A stretch of 64,000 bases of DNA from Prevotella sp. khp7 (GCF_900109055.1 NZ_FOIV01000004.1:62001-126000); one strand, 5' to 3'; shown: positions 8,906 through 17,207, counted from the first letter of the stretch. Numbers and translations: made by a program. Notes: generated by a model from the sequence alone, not told the origin.

Positions 8906-10015
8906 CTAAGATTGGATATGGCATTTATCGCCTTCATCGCCGGAGAGGCCGAAGAGGGGGGCGAGATGACCCTCCTTACGGAAAACATAGACAGTTGTTC
9001 CGAGGAAGGCGAGGAAAAGAAAGAAAAGGCATGTGCGAGCACGCCTGGGCCCAGCCTTCTTGACGGGCACAGTGGCAGGCTGGAGCGTGGTAAAGGCAGG
9101 AGTTTCTTGCTGCACCTTGGCCTCAGCCATCTGTAACTGATTAGCTATCTGAGTATATGCGCTCTGACGGATTGAGAGTTCTGTCTGGAGCTCTGTCTGC
9201 TCACTGCGTATACGCTCTAAGAAAACCTTCTGATTAGCATCTGAGAAAGCAGCATATTTACGGCGAGCCTTCTCATATTTGTCCTTGGCCTCGGCATAGA
9301 GTTTCTTGTTGTATTCAAGGTCGACGCGGGCCTTGCTGGTACGATAGTCGGTGATGAAGGTCTGAAGCTTAGACTGCACAGAGTCGGCCATCGTGGCACA
9401 GATAAGTGGATCCTGGTCGATGACGTTGATAATGATGACCATGGTTCTCACGTCCACATCGCAAGATACTTTCTTGTCCAGGATCTTCATAACAGCCGTC
9501 TGTTCTTTGGTAAGCTTGAAGGTATTGACCTTGTCGGACTCTTGCGTCTTGTCAGGAGCAAAGATAGAGAACACCGCACCTATTGTTGCCCTCATGGCTT
9601 GCGACCACCAAGGCAAGCGCTGACCGTCCTTGAGGTAGTCGTAATAGGTCATGACAGAGTCTTCGTTCTCACGTTGTACCTTGACGGGAAACAGGGAGGC
9701 ACGGAAGGTGACGCTGTTCATGAGATCCGGGTAGAGTGTTGGCAATATGGCGTCAGCACTTGAGCCAGTTCCTCCCAAATTGATTCCTAAACTGCTGACT
9801 AAGCTGGAAAGAGTGCTCGAACTCCTGAGTCCCATGCTGGAAAGCTCGGGAGCCAGCATGACCGTGCATTTGTAGTAGTTGGGGATGCTAAGCATGAGGA
9901 ATGCAGAGATGACGAAAGTGACAGACAACACTTTATAGTAAAGCTTTCGATGCTTCTTTACATCGTTAAGAAGATCTTTATAAGAAAGTTTTTCGGTTTT
10001 TTCTTCCATAATCAT
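8906..10015 (-). CDS. Wzz-like chain-length determinant, no kinase domain
   Basis: A 369-residue inner-membrane co-polymerase. A short cytoplasmic N-terminus is followed by a membrane segment near residues 28-48 (VLSVTFVISAFLMLSI). A long periplasmic region has coiled-coil character (about residues 215-300), and a second membrane segment lies near residues 328-345 (ARTCLFFLFLAFLGTTVYVF). It has no ATPase part. It should set polymer length together with the Wzy-like protein. It is the second co-polymerase in the locus; the other carries a degenerate kinase domain. It follows the SLBB export gene by 16 bp. Confidence 0.87.
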   Translation of the reverse strand: MIMEEKTEKLSYKDLLNDVKKHRKLYYKVLSVTFVISAFLMLSIPNYYKCTVMLAPELSSMGLRSSSTLSSLVSSLGINLGGTGSSADAILPTLYPDLMNSVTFRASLFPVKVQRENEDSVMTYYDYLKDGQRLPWWSQAMRATIGAVFSIFAPDKTQESDKVNTFKLTKEQTAVMKILDKKVSCDVDVRTMVIIINVIDQDPLICATMADSVQSKLQTFITDYRTSKARVDLEYNKKLYAEAKDKYEKARRKYAAFSDANQKVFLERIRSEQTELQTELSIRQSAYTQIANQLQMAEAKVQQETPAFTTLQPATVPVKKAGPRRARTCLFFLFLAFLGTTVYVFRKEGHLAPLFGLSGDEGDKCHIQS

Positions 10016-10031
10016 AAAAATAGTTTATTAG

Positions 10032-12446
10032 CTACTTGACCATATTGGCAATGGAGACGAACATGGTGGCGAGGGTGGCGAGACTGGTGCCGATGCCAAG
10101 CCACTGAGTGATAGCATTGGCATTCCTCGGTCCCTTGGTAGGTACGATAACCTCGCAGCCTGGCTCAATATCGCCCTTGCGGGCCTTGGCAATGGTACCG
10201 TTCTGATAGAGAATATAGGTATGGCTCTTGCGGGCACGACGGCCATAGCCACCAGACTGCTCTACGTAGTAACGGTAGTTTTTCTTATCTTTAAAAGCCA
10301 CGGTGTTGGGCTTGAGCACATCACCAGAGACGCGAACGGTACGGTTATAACGAGGAATGATCAGGCGGTCGCCCTCGCGCAGTTCGATATCCTCGTCGGA
10401 ACCTGGATGTGCCAGTGCCTCGTCGAGGTGGATACCTACGCTATAGGTGGTCTGGAGCGCCAACTGCTCGAGGTTGAGGGAGTCTTTGGCGTCGCTTGCC
10501 GCACTCTGACGAGCCACATCTATAAGATCCTGCATACGGGCACGCTCATCGTCGTCCATGGTACGCATGAGACGGGCACCACGCACATAGGCACCAGGAG
10601 CCACACCACCAGCAGACTTGACGATATTGGAAAGGCGCTGGTTCTTGGTTTCGAGGGTGTAGTGACCGGGGAACACCACTTCGCCCTCAACTGTTGCCTG
10701 CACGGGCGACTCGTAGACGGGGCTACGGCGTACCTGCACCACATCATAGGGCTCAAGCGTGAAGCTATGGTCGCCATCGACCTTAAAATCATCCTTCAGC
10801 GAGAAAGAGAAGGTCTCTGAGGTAACAAGAGATGACTCCGTGGCCTTAGGATCGCGAATACGACGTGACACATCGACCTTGACGGTAGAGGCAGCATCGG
10901 TGAGCCCTCCAGCCTGCAGGATAAGGTCTTCAATGGTCATATTATCAGCATATTCGTAGGTGCCGGGGAAGATGACCTCGCCCTCAATAACGAGGGTGCG
11001 CAGGTTTAGATGCTCGGCCAGCGTGGGTATGAAGAGTACATCCTCGTTCTCAAGGGGTATATCGCTTACCGTGCCGTTGAGCACACCTTCGAGGTCGATG
11101 GAGATGACCTCCTGAGTGCGGTTGGGCTTCATGCGCCGCAACACGGCACGTGAGGTCATGGCTTGCTCGGTAATACCATCGGCACTCTCAATGAGTGAGC
11201 GCACGGAGTTGACCCTGCTACCCAGCTGGTACATGCCAGGACGGAACACTTCACCCCTGACTTCGACCATATTCTCATAGCGGTCGTAAATCTCATCGAC
11301 CGTCACTGAATCGCCATCCTCGACCTTAAAACCAGCCATGTCGAACTCCTCGACGTTGAAGACGCTCTTCATACGGCCGTTCTTACGCAGCACACGAACA
11401 GAGTTCTTGTAGGCATCGCCCGTGAATCCGCCACTATACTTCAGCAAGGTGGCCAGACTCTCGTCGGAACGCATCTCATAAAACATCGGGCGCTTCACCT
11501 TACCCTCGATATCAACGATACAGTCATAAGTGCCTACCTGGATGACATCGTTATCCTGCAGACGGACATTGCCCGCCAAACGACCATTGAGGATGAACTC
11601 GTATATGTCGACCACGGAAATCTGACGTCCCTGACGGAATACCTTAATGTTGCGAAGAGTTCCCAGATCATTGATACCACCCGCCTGATAGAGGGCATGG
11701 AATACAGTGGCAAAGGCACTGAGGTGGTAGGTACCCGGCACATTGACCTCGCCCATAACGTTGACCATGATGGTACGGGTCTGGCCAAGCGTAGCTTTGA
11801 TATCGGAACTCTGGAAATAGGCCCCCAAGCTACTGCGGATGCGCGACTGGGCAGCAGCAACCGTGAGACCAGACACATGCACGGGTCCATACCCCGGGAT
11901 GGTTATGTCGCCATCGGGGCTCACCGTGAGATTGACACTCTCCTGTGAGGCACCATAGACATCGACGATGACCTGATCGCCAGGACCCAGCACATAGTTC
12001 TGGGGGGTGGCAATGTTCATCTGGGGCTCGAAGGTGAGGTGCTTATTGTTGAAGATGTCACGGCCGAACACGCGCTTACTGGCAGGGGCAGGAAGCGTAT
12101 TGTCGATCAATGGCGCATCAACCTCTTCGTCGGAGATTTCAACAACCTGTTCGTTGGTCTCGCCGTTGTTAACACGCAGGCGGGTTTCCGTACTGTTGAC
12201 GGTTTTGTCGGCCGTGGCATCGACGTTCTTACTGCTTGTCTGCTTACTATACTGAGAGCGCAGACGCTGGAGCTGAGCCATCGTTGCACCCCTCTGCAAG
12301 AGTCTGGTGGCAATCTCGGTATCGGATGCACCCGACATCTTGGCCTCTACGGCCAACTTAACAACTTCTTCGTCGCTGATGGGCATGCCGAATGCGTCGG
12401 AGATGGCGCAAAGGGTCATGAGAAGGATAAAACAAAGTTTCTTCAT
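10032..12446 (-). CDS. multi-SLBB polysaccharide export protein (Wza family)
   Basis: An 804-residue exported protein. The signal peptide is MKKLCFILLMTLCAISDAFG. A poly-export domain follows around residues 155-240 (NYVLGPGDQVIVDVYGASQE), then a series of five or six SLBB beta-grasp units marked by repeated VxGEVxxPGTY/HxL motifs (VNVMGEVNVPGTYHLSAF, VEVRGEVFRPGMYQLG, VIEGEVIFPGTYEY, VEGEVVFPGHYTLE). A C-terminal hydrophobic segment (TSLATLATMFVSIANMV) closes it. It is much longer than E. coli Wza (about 380 residues) and lacks a lipobox. It should form the periplasmic or outer-membrane export conduit. Its mRNA begins with leader copy A. Confidence 0.92.
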   Translation of the reverse strand: MKKLCFILLMTLCAISDAFGMPISDEEVVKLAVEAKMSGASDTEIATRLLQRGATMAQLQRLRSQYSKQTSSKNVDATADKTVNSTETRLRVNNGETNEQVVEISDEEVDAPLIDNTLPAPASKRVFGRDIFNNKHLTFEPQMNIATPQNYVLGPGDQVIVDVYGASQESVNLTVSPDGDITIPGYGPVHVSGLTVAAAQSRIRSSLGAYFQSSDIKATLGQTRTIMVNVMGEVNVPGTYHLSAFATVFHALYQAGGINDLGTLRNIKVFRQGRQISVVDIYEFILNGRLAGNVRLQDNDVIQVGTYDCIVDIEGKVKRPMFYEMRSDESLATLLKYSGGFTGDAYKNSVRVLRKNGRMKSVFNVEEFDMAGFKVEDGDSVTVDEIYDRYENMVEVRGEVFRPGMYQLGSRVNSVRSLIESADGITEQAMTSRAVLRRMKPNRTQEVISIDLEGVLNGTVSDIPLENEDVLFIPTLAEHLNLRTLVIEGEVIFPGTYEYADNMTIEDLILQAGGLTDAASTVKVDVSRRIRDPKATESSLVTSETFSFSLKDDFKVDGDHSFTLEPYDVVQVRRSPVYESPVQATVEGEVVFPGHYTLETKNQRLSNIVKSAGGVAPGAYVRGARLMRTMDDDERARMQDLIDVARQSAASDAKDSLNLEQLALQTTYSVGIHLDEALAHPGSDEDIELREGDRLIIPRYNRTVRVSGDVLKPNTVAFKDKKNYRYYVEQSGGYGRRARKSHTYILYQNGTIAKARKGDIEPGCEVIVPTKGPRNANAITQWLGIGTSLATLATMFVSIANMVK

Positions 12447-12594
12447 TGTATTCTATTTGTCGTTTTTATTTTTGCAAAGACAAAACAAGGGGGGCACCGT
12501 CCTAATAGCTTTAGGCGGATATAGTTTTATGGCGTTAATTGGTAGCGAGAAGCCCTTCCCCTTACTGACATCCAGTGTTGGTTATTGATTCGCA
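12447..12594 (-). promoter_or_regulatory. structured 5' leader RNA, copy A (upstream of the SLBB export gene)
   Basis: The untranslated leader of about 147 nt between the mapped promoter and the SLBB gene. It closely matches leader copy B at 16015-16152. The predicted RNA has an outer helix pairing 12558-12565 with 12486-12492 (GUAAGGGG with CCCCUUG) and an inner hairpin at 12497-12518 (CCG-CCUAA ... UUAGG-A-CGG). In copy B one pair of the inner stem changes from C-G to U-A, which keeps the pairing. I do not recognise it as a known riboswitch. A processive-antitermination or protein-binding role, as in other capsule operons, is possible. Confidence 0.7.
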
Positions 12595-12598
12595 TCTG

Positions 12599-12630
12599 CA
12601 AAGATAGAGAAAAAAGAGGACACCGCCAAA
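12599..12630 (-). promoter_or_regulatory. Bacteroidota promoter driving the SLBB-to-SDR operon
   Basis: On the minus strand there is TTTG (12627-12630), exactly 20 bp, then TATCTTTG (12599-12606). This is a full match to the Bacteroidota primary sigma consensus TTTG-N19/20-TAnnTTTG. Transcription should begin near 12592. The same element with the same spacing is found in copy B. Confidence 0.85.
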
Positions 12631-12639
12631 ATAAATTGG

Positions 12640-12680
12640 AAAAAAATTTAAATCCCCGTTCGATTTGAGCGGGGATTTAA
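12640..12680 (-). terminator. rho-independent terminator upstream of leader copy A
   Basis: An inverted repeat AAATCCCCG / GCGGGGATTT (about 12651-12678), followed on the minus strand by a run of T residues (12641-12650). It should end transcripts from the Wzc-Wza unit about 300 bp past the wza stop. It directly abuts the next promoter. The same terminator-plus-promoter arrangement occurs at 16190-16232. Confidence 0.75.
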
Positions 12681-12775
12681 TTAATATGCATTTTTGTCTC
12701 TGACGAAAAAGGAATTCATGCCCTCCCCTCTTTATAGAGGGAGCCCTATAGTATGAGGGTGCCCTACGGGGGATT

Positions 12776-12908
12776 GACAGAGATAATCTCCACAGGTCAT
12801 CCAGATAGTCCCCACGAATGACGGAAATAATCTCCACAGGTAACGGAGATAATCCTCATGGGGGTATAGATGACGTCTCCATAGGGGTACAGATGATGTT
12901 TCCATGAG
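12776..12908. repeat. degenerate 22-bp tandem repeat array, about six units
   Basis: Six successive units of 22 bp (the last is 23), starting at 12776, 12798, 12820, 12842, 12864 and 12886. The shared pattern resembles gacggAGATAATCTCCacag. The best units hold a near-perfect dyad GAGAT-A-ATCTC. The rest of the gap 12447-12982 holds leader A, its promoter and terminator, and a short hairpin at about 12723-12743. I see no convincing gene in this stretch. The 22-bp period is about two helical turns, which would place protein sites on one DNA face. Confidence 0.75.
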
Positions 12909-12982
12909 GCGTAGAGGCTATCAGAACCGCTCATAGAAGATATCCCGACAACCCTTAGATGACGTTTTCAATACAGGATGGA

Positions 12983-13777
12983 TTACTTCGTAATCGCAAG
13001 GATGAAGGTGGCGACGGACATGAGCATGCTGGTCATGGTGAACCACATGCCTGTAGAGGTGGAGAAGTAAGAACTGCGGGCCTTGGACTTCTGGGGCTCT
13101 ACATAGACGATGTCGTTCTGCTGCAGGTAGTAATAAGGAGAACTGACAATGTTAGCATCGTTGATATTGAGCTGATGGTACTCCTTGCGGCCTGTGCTGT
13201 CTTCACGGATGACAAAGATCTTATCGCGCTCGCCATAGAGGGTCAGGTCGCCCGCCTGGGCAATGGCTTCGAGGATGTTGATCTTCTCGTTCTGGGTGGT
13301 GAACATACCTGGGTGGTTGACCTCGCCCAAGACAGAGTACTTATAGTTGATCATCCTGACATGTACAACGGCATTCTCCTCGGCTGAGAGATAGGGAGCT
13401 ATCTTGGACTTGATATAGGCCTCAGCCTCGTTTTTAGACATGCCTCCGAGGTGAAGGGTGCCTAAGACGGGGAAGACGATGTTGCCGTCGTTGTCAACGA
13501 GATAATTATAGACGGAATTCTGATTTTGAGACTGATCGGAAGAGCCCGTCATACTGCCCTTCATGAGGTTGAAAGGCTCGGAGGCCGCAGGGGTCATAGT
13601 GAAGACTTGAATCTGCAGGACGTCCTTGGGCATAATCCTCGCATCGTAGAGGTGGACGGAGAGTGCCATGTCGGCCTGGTCATAATTCTGAAAATAGGCA
13701 ACCCTCTTTGTGCTGCCGCAACTGGTGAAGAGTAAAAAGGAAAGGATGAATAGGGGGAAAACAAGTATCTTTTTCAT
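12983..13777 (-). CDS. wza: Wza-like polysaccharide export lipoprotein
   Basis: A 264-residue outer-membrane polysaccharide export protein. The signal peptide ends in a lipobox (LLFTSC, Cys20). The poly-export domain covers residues 45-140 (DARIMPKDVLQIQVFTM) and a soluble-ligand-binding beta-grasp domain covers 145-200 (YSVLGEVNHPGMFTTQNEKINILEAIAQAGDLTLYG). A C-terminal membrane segment follows (MWFTMTSMLMSVATFILAI). This is the standard short form in Bacteroidota. It should form the outer part of the export channel with the Wzc-like protein encoded 11 bp upstream. The second, much larger SLBB protein downstream may serve a different stage or polymer. Confidence 0.92.
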   Translation of the reverse strand: MKKILVFPLFILSFLLFTSCGSTKRVAYFQNYDQADMALSVHLYDARIMPKDVLQIQVFTMTPAASEPFNLMKGSMTGSSDQSQNQNSVYNYLVDNDGNIVFPVLGTLHLGGMSKNEAEAYIKSKIAPYLSAEENAVVHVRMINYKYSVLGEVNHPGMFTTQNEKINILEAIAQAGDLTLYGERDKIFVIREDSTGRKEYHQLNINDANIVSSPYYYLQQNDIVYVEPQKSKARSSYFSTSTGMWFTMTSMLMSVATFILAITK

Positions 13778-13788
13778 ACGACTGATTC

Positions 13789-16014
13789 TTAATAATAAAG
13801 TTTATACTTTTTCTTGGTCATATCGATGGCATTGAGCACGATGTGGACATCAGGCAGTCGGCAGTTCTTATTAAGTGCCGACACGACCGATTTCTGAGTC
13901 CGACCGGCCTTAACCACATAGATGGTCACATCGGCAAAGGCGGCCAGCTGGTTAGCATCGGAATAGGCGCCAAGAGCTGGGGAGTCGAGCACGACATAAT
14001 CGTTTCCTGATACGACATTCCTGAGCTCAGTAGCAAACGCCTCGCCAGCCAGGATATCGGCGGGATGGGCTGAGGTGTGTTGCTTTCTCAGGTCGCAATC
14101 CATATAGATGGCTTTCTTGCCTATCGTTGTAAGACTATCTGCCAGATGCTTGGCAATGAAGGTCGTGCCATCGCCCGCATCATTCGAGGCCACCAAAATG
14201 ACCTTCTGTTCGGGCTTCAGGGTCTGGAGCAATTGGGTTCGCAGGTTGCGGATGGCATCGTCGTAGCCATCCTGAGGAATTTCGCCTATGGTGGGGAGAG
14301 TTGTGAGTTTCTTCAGATCGGCCATGGTGGCGATATTGCTACGCAACAGGCTCAACAGGAAGAGAATACCCAGCGGAATGAGCAATCCAAGGAAGACGGC
14401 GGCCAGAAGCACTATCTTCTTTTGGGGCATCACACTTGTCGGGTCGACCTGGGTCTCATCAATGAGCTTACCCTTCTCTGACACGTTAGCCAGCTCCATG
14501 GCGGTTTCCTCGCGCTTCTGAAGCATGACAAGATAAACTCCCTGCTTGATGTTGCGCTGACGGCCGATGTCGGTCATGGCTCGCTCCATGCCTGGGGCAT
14601 TGCCGACACGACCTATATACTTATTGTATTCACGCTCTACCGACTGGCGTTGCAGATTGACAGCCTGACGCGCCTGTCGGAAGGCGGCCTGAACAGAGGG
14701 ATACATATCGTCGAGGGTCTTGGTAATCAGCTGCACCTGGGGGGACTGCTCGCTGACACTCTTCAACAGACGGTTGCGCTCGAGCACCACCTCATTATAT
14801 TTCTCTGTGAGTGAACCGGCAGAAGAGGTCTTATCGAGTCCGACGCTGGAAGGAATCAGGGCATAGCGATTGGCGGGGTTGTTGACGTACTCGCTCAGAT
14901 AATCGACTATCTGCAACTGGGCACCTATCTCTACCAGTTTTGTCTCATAACCGCTCTTCATACTCATGGCCTCTTGGGCATCGACCTGAGGGTCGGTAAT
15001 GTGGAATTTCGTCTTGAACTGTTCCCAATCGGCATCGGTAGAACCCAATTCGGCATCGATCTTGGCCAAGCGCTCACTGACAAAGGCATCGGTCTTCATG
15101 AGTTCCTCGTTCTTGTCTTCGTTAGACCGACGGTTGTAGACCTCGACCAGACGATTGATGAAATCGATGCCACGGAGCACATTCTCATCTTCCAACGAAA
15201 GACTGAGGATAGTAGAAGACTTCTTGGTGGCTGGCTCGATTTCAAGATTGGCTAAGAAGCCGTTGGCAGCTATCATCGGGGGAACGATTGTGACGGTAAG
15301 CGTATAGCCTTCTATATATGATTCCCGCTGTTGAGGGGTAAGCCCCGTATTCTCGGTGATGGTCAGCGTGCCAGCCGCTGTCTTGATGGTGGCTGGGAGC
15401 TTAGCGAAGGTCTGCGAGGGAAGGTCGAACTCGTTCTTGTTTTCCTTCAGCTGGCCTTCTACCTCATAACCATCGGCGGTCTTATGAATGTCCAGCTTAA
15501 TCTGGTGGGCTGTTAAAGGCAACTCCCTATCCAACCACTGAAGATGAACAGAATCGAGGGTGACGTTAACCGGCTGATTCTGATAGAGCAGATGACTGCG
15601 CCCCCACTTACGGAGGCGATACGACGTATGCAGTCCCAGATCGTTGACCACGTCGCGGACAAGGATGGTCGACTTTATAATCTCGGTTTCTACTTCACCA
15701 TTGGTGGCACCACCAATACTATTGTCCAAACCAAAGGGAATAGAGGATGTCAAAGCTGCCAAACTGGCACTCATGCCACTCTCTTTTCTTGACTCCTTGA
15801 GTTGCATCTTTCCAATAACGGTGGCAGAGGGTCTGGCCCAATAGAGATAGGCACCGGCCAACAGAACACAAAGCAAGACTGACAGCGCAAACCATCTGAG
15901 ATTCAATACAACTAAATTCCATAAATCACGGAAATCCAAGGAAGATGTTCTCTCATCATCCTCTACTAAAAAGTCTTCGATATCATCCAAGCTGATTTTC
16001 TTTTTGTCGGACAT
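13789..16014 (-). CDS. Wzc-like polysaccharide co-polymerase with degenerate tyrosine-kinase domain
   Basis: A 741-residue protein with Wzz domain, large periplasmic coiled coil and C-terminal kinase-like domain. Membrane segments lie near residues 38-58 and 528-550; a GNVR-like region precedes the second. The C-terminal domain keeps a Walker A'-like stretch (AIYMDCDLRK, about 635-644) and Walker B (YVVLDSP, about 673-679). The P-loop, however, reads SNDAGDGTT (610-618), where active BY-kinases have GxGK(S/T): the catalytic lysine is missing. The stretch between Walker A' and B is short. The tail ends YKLYY, a reduced tyrosine cluster. It is probably a structural co-polymerase or pseudokinase. 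Its mRNA begins with leader copy B. Confidence 0.88.
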   Translation of the reverse strand: MSDKKKISLDDIEDFLVEDDERTSSLDFRDLWNLVVLNLRWFALSVLLCVLLAGAYLYWARPSATVIGKMQLKESRKESGMSASLAALTSSIPFGLDNSIGGATNGEVETEIIKSTILVRDVVNDLGLHTSYRLRKWGRSHLLYQNQPVNVTLDSVHLQWLDRELPLTAHQIKLDIHKTADGYEVEGQLKENKNEFDLPSQTFAKLPATIKTAAGTLTITENTGLTPQQRESYIEGYTLTVTIVPPMIAANGFLANLEIEPATKKSSTILSLSLEDENVLRGIDFINRLVEVYNRRSNEDKNEELMKTDAFVSERLAKIDAELGSTDADWEQFKTKFHITDPQVDAQEAMSMKSGYETKLVEIGAQLQIVDYLSEYVNNPANRYALIPSSVGLDKTSSAGSLTEKYNEVVLERNRLLKSVSEQSPQVQLITKTLDDMYPSVQAAFRQARQAVNLQRQSVEREYNKYIGRVGNAPGMERAMTDIGRQRNIKQGVYLVMLQKREETAMELANVSEKGKLIDETQVDPTSVMPQKKIVLLAAVFLGLLIPLGILFLLSLLRSNIATMADLKKLTTLPTIGEIPQDGYDDAIRNLRTQLLQTLKPEQKVILVASNDAGDGTTFIAKHLADSLTTIGKKAIYMDCDLRKQHTSAHPADILAGEAFATELRNVVSGNDYVVLDSPALGAYSDANQLAAFADVTIYVVKAGRTQKSVVSALNKNCRLPDVHIVLNAIDMTKKKYKLYY

Positions 16015-16152
16015 ATTTGATTGATGTTTAAATAATTACACAACATAAGGGGGAGACACCGTTCTAATAACTTTAGACGGATATGGTGGTGTTAATTGAT
16101 AGCAAGAAGTCTTTCCCCTTACTGACATCCAGTGCTGATTATTGATTCGCAC
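16015..16152 (-). promoter_or_regulatory. structured 5' leader RNA, copy B (upstream of the Wzc-like gene)
   Basis: The untranslated leader of about 135 nt before the Wzc-like gene, a near copy of leader A. Outer helix: 16115-16122 (GUAAGGGG) pairs with 16046-16052 (CCCCUUA). Inner hairpin: 16059-16080, CCG-UCUAA ... UUAGA-A-CGG. Conservation extends through the single-stranded parts (GAUGUCAGUAAGGGG), which argues for a functional element and not only a shared promoter. Confidence 0.7.
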
Positions 16153-16155
16153 GTG

Positions 16156-16187
16156 CAAAGATAGAGAAAAAAAAGGACACCACCAAA
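16156..16187 (-). promoter_or_regulatory. Bacteroidota promoter driving the Wzc-Wza unit
   Basis: On the minus strand there is TTTG (16184-16187), 20 bp, then TATCTTTG (16156-16163): a full consensus match with the same geometry as copy A. Transcription should start near 16149. Confidence 0.85.
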
Positions 16188-16189
16188 CA

Positions 16190-16232
16190 AAATGGGAAAA
16201 AATTAAATCCCCGCTCGGATAAAGCGGGGATT
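16190..16232 (-). terminator. rho-independent terminator after the Lrp gene
   Basis: A ten-bp stem AATCCCCGCT / AGCGGGGATT (16206-16215 with 16223-16232) followed on the minus strand by TAATTTTTT. It ends the exb-lrp transcript and abuts the promoter of the Wzc-like gene. Confidence 0.85.
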
Positions 16233-16245
16233 AATCATTTATTTC

Positions 16246-16740
16246 TTACTCTGATTCTGAAAGTTTGTCATCGTTCTCCAGTACAAGACCATCGATGGGC
16301 AACTGGCGGCTGATGGCTGTGTGGAAGGAAATGAGCGTCTGGCTGCTGGCAAGACCCAGAGGCTGCAGACGGTCGTGGATAATGGTGAGCAGATGGTGAT
16401 TATTGTAAGCATAAATCTTGATGAACATATCGAAGTTACCAGTGGTGTAATGACACTCCACCACCTCTGGGATTTCCTTCAGGCGTTCAACCACCTCGTC
16501 GAACTTCTCAGGGTCTTTCAGGTTCAGACCGATATAAGCACAGGTCTCGTAGCCTATACGCTCTGGATCGATGATGAACTCTGAGCCTTTGAGTACGCCC
16601 ATTGACGTGAGTTTCTGAATGCGCTGATGAATAGCTGCGCCACTCACACCACAGGCACGTGCCACCTCCAGGAATGCAATACGTGCATCGGCAGAGATCA
16701 GTTGTAGAATCTGTTTGTCAAGTTTATCGATTTTACTCAT
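16246..16740 (-). CDS. Lrp/AsnC family transcriptional regulator
   Basis: A 164-residue regulator. An N-terminal winged helix-turn-helix (LDKQILQLISADARIAFLEVARACGVSGAAIHQRIQKLTSMGVL, about residues 7-52) is followed by the AsnC ligand-binding alpha-beta domain (about 70-145; CAYIGLNL, VVECHYTTGNFDMFIKIYA). Such proteins form octamers that sense amino acids. It is the last gene of the exbB-exbD unit (14 bp after the second ExbD) and is closed by a terminator. Whether it regulates that operon or the adjacent polysaccharide locus cannot be told from sequence. Confidence 0.93.
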   Translation of the reverse strand: MSKIDKLDKQILQLISADARIAFLEVARACGVSGAAIHQRIQKLTSMGVLKGSEFIIDPERIGYETCAYIGLNLKDPEKFDEVVERLKEIPEVVECHYTTGNFDMFIKIYAYNNHHLLTIIHDRLQPLGLASSQTLISFHTAISRQLPIDGLVLENDDKLSESE

Positions 16741-16754
16741 AAGCTATATATGTT

Positions 16755-17207
16755 TTATTTGATTTGAGTTGCACTGTAATTGATGCGCAGGGCGTAGCAC
16801 TGCTGAAGGGCATGCTTCACGTCGTGGATGATGCCCATCGGCGTATGCCGGTCGGCACGCAGGCTGACGGTGAGGTGTTCGGCGTTGGCGGGTGACATAC
16901 CTGCACGGATATGCTCTATACGAGCAGGGATTTCCTCGGGCATCACCAGATCGCCATTGAGCTGTACGCCCCATGTGTTATCGTCTTGCCGGCCGATATA
17001 GATATTGATGACAGAGGCTTTATTGGCCAGCTTCTGTACCTCGGTGCCCTGGGGCACTTCCAAACGCACCTTCACCTCGTCGCTGCGCATGTGGGTGACA
17101 ATCATGAAGAAGAACAGCACCGTGAAGATGAGGTCGGGCATAGAGGCCACGTTCAGCGAGGGTACGCCGTGGCGACTGGTATGGAACTTGCTCTTCATGG
17201 GTCTCAT
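16755..17207 (-). CDS. exbD: ExbD/TolR family biopolymer transport protein (second copy)
   Basis: A 150-residue protein with one N-terminal membrane segment (SMPDLIFTVLFFFMIVTHM, about residues 22-40) that contains the essential aspartate at PDL. A periplasmic TolR-like domain follows. It uses the proton motive force with ExbB to energise TonB. Its start overlaps the stop of the first ExbD by 4 bp, so the two ExbD proteins are co-translated and may form a mixed dimer, as in many Bacteroidota. Confidence 0.92.
   Translation of the reverse strand: MRPMKSKFHTSRHGVPSLNVASMPDLIFTVLFFFMIVTHMRSDEVKVRLEVPQGTEVQKLANKASVINIYIGRQDDNTWGVQLNGDLVMPEEIPARIEHIRAGMSPANAEHLTVSLRADRHTPMGIIHDVKHALQQCYALRINYSATQIK

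Noticed and set aside
10221..10820. A 199-codon plus-strand open frame opposite the SLBB gene
   Set aside because: It is antisense to repeated SLBB domains with solid motifs, lacks a promoter and shows no domain. Judged non-coding.
12486..12594. Known riboswitch in leader A
   Set aside because: I could not match it to a known ligand-binding core such as TPP, cobalamin, preQ1 or c-di-GMP. It is reported only as an unidentified structured leader.
12723..12743. Terminator of wza at the CTCCC..TCT/AGA..GGGAG hairpin
   Set aside because: No T-run follows on the minus strand; the hairpin at 12651-12678 is a much better terminator.
12562..12837. A possible 91-residue minus-strand protein in the gap after wza
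   Set aside because: It overlaps the promoter, terminator and 22-bp repeats, and has the composition of non-coding DNA.
12776..12908. CRISPR array
   Set aside because: Units follow each other without spacers and are degenerate; no cas genes are in the window.
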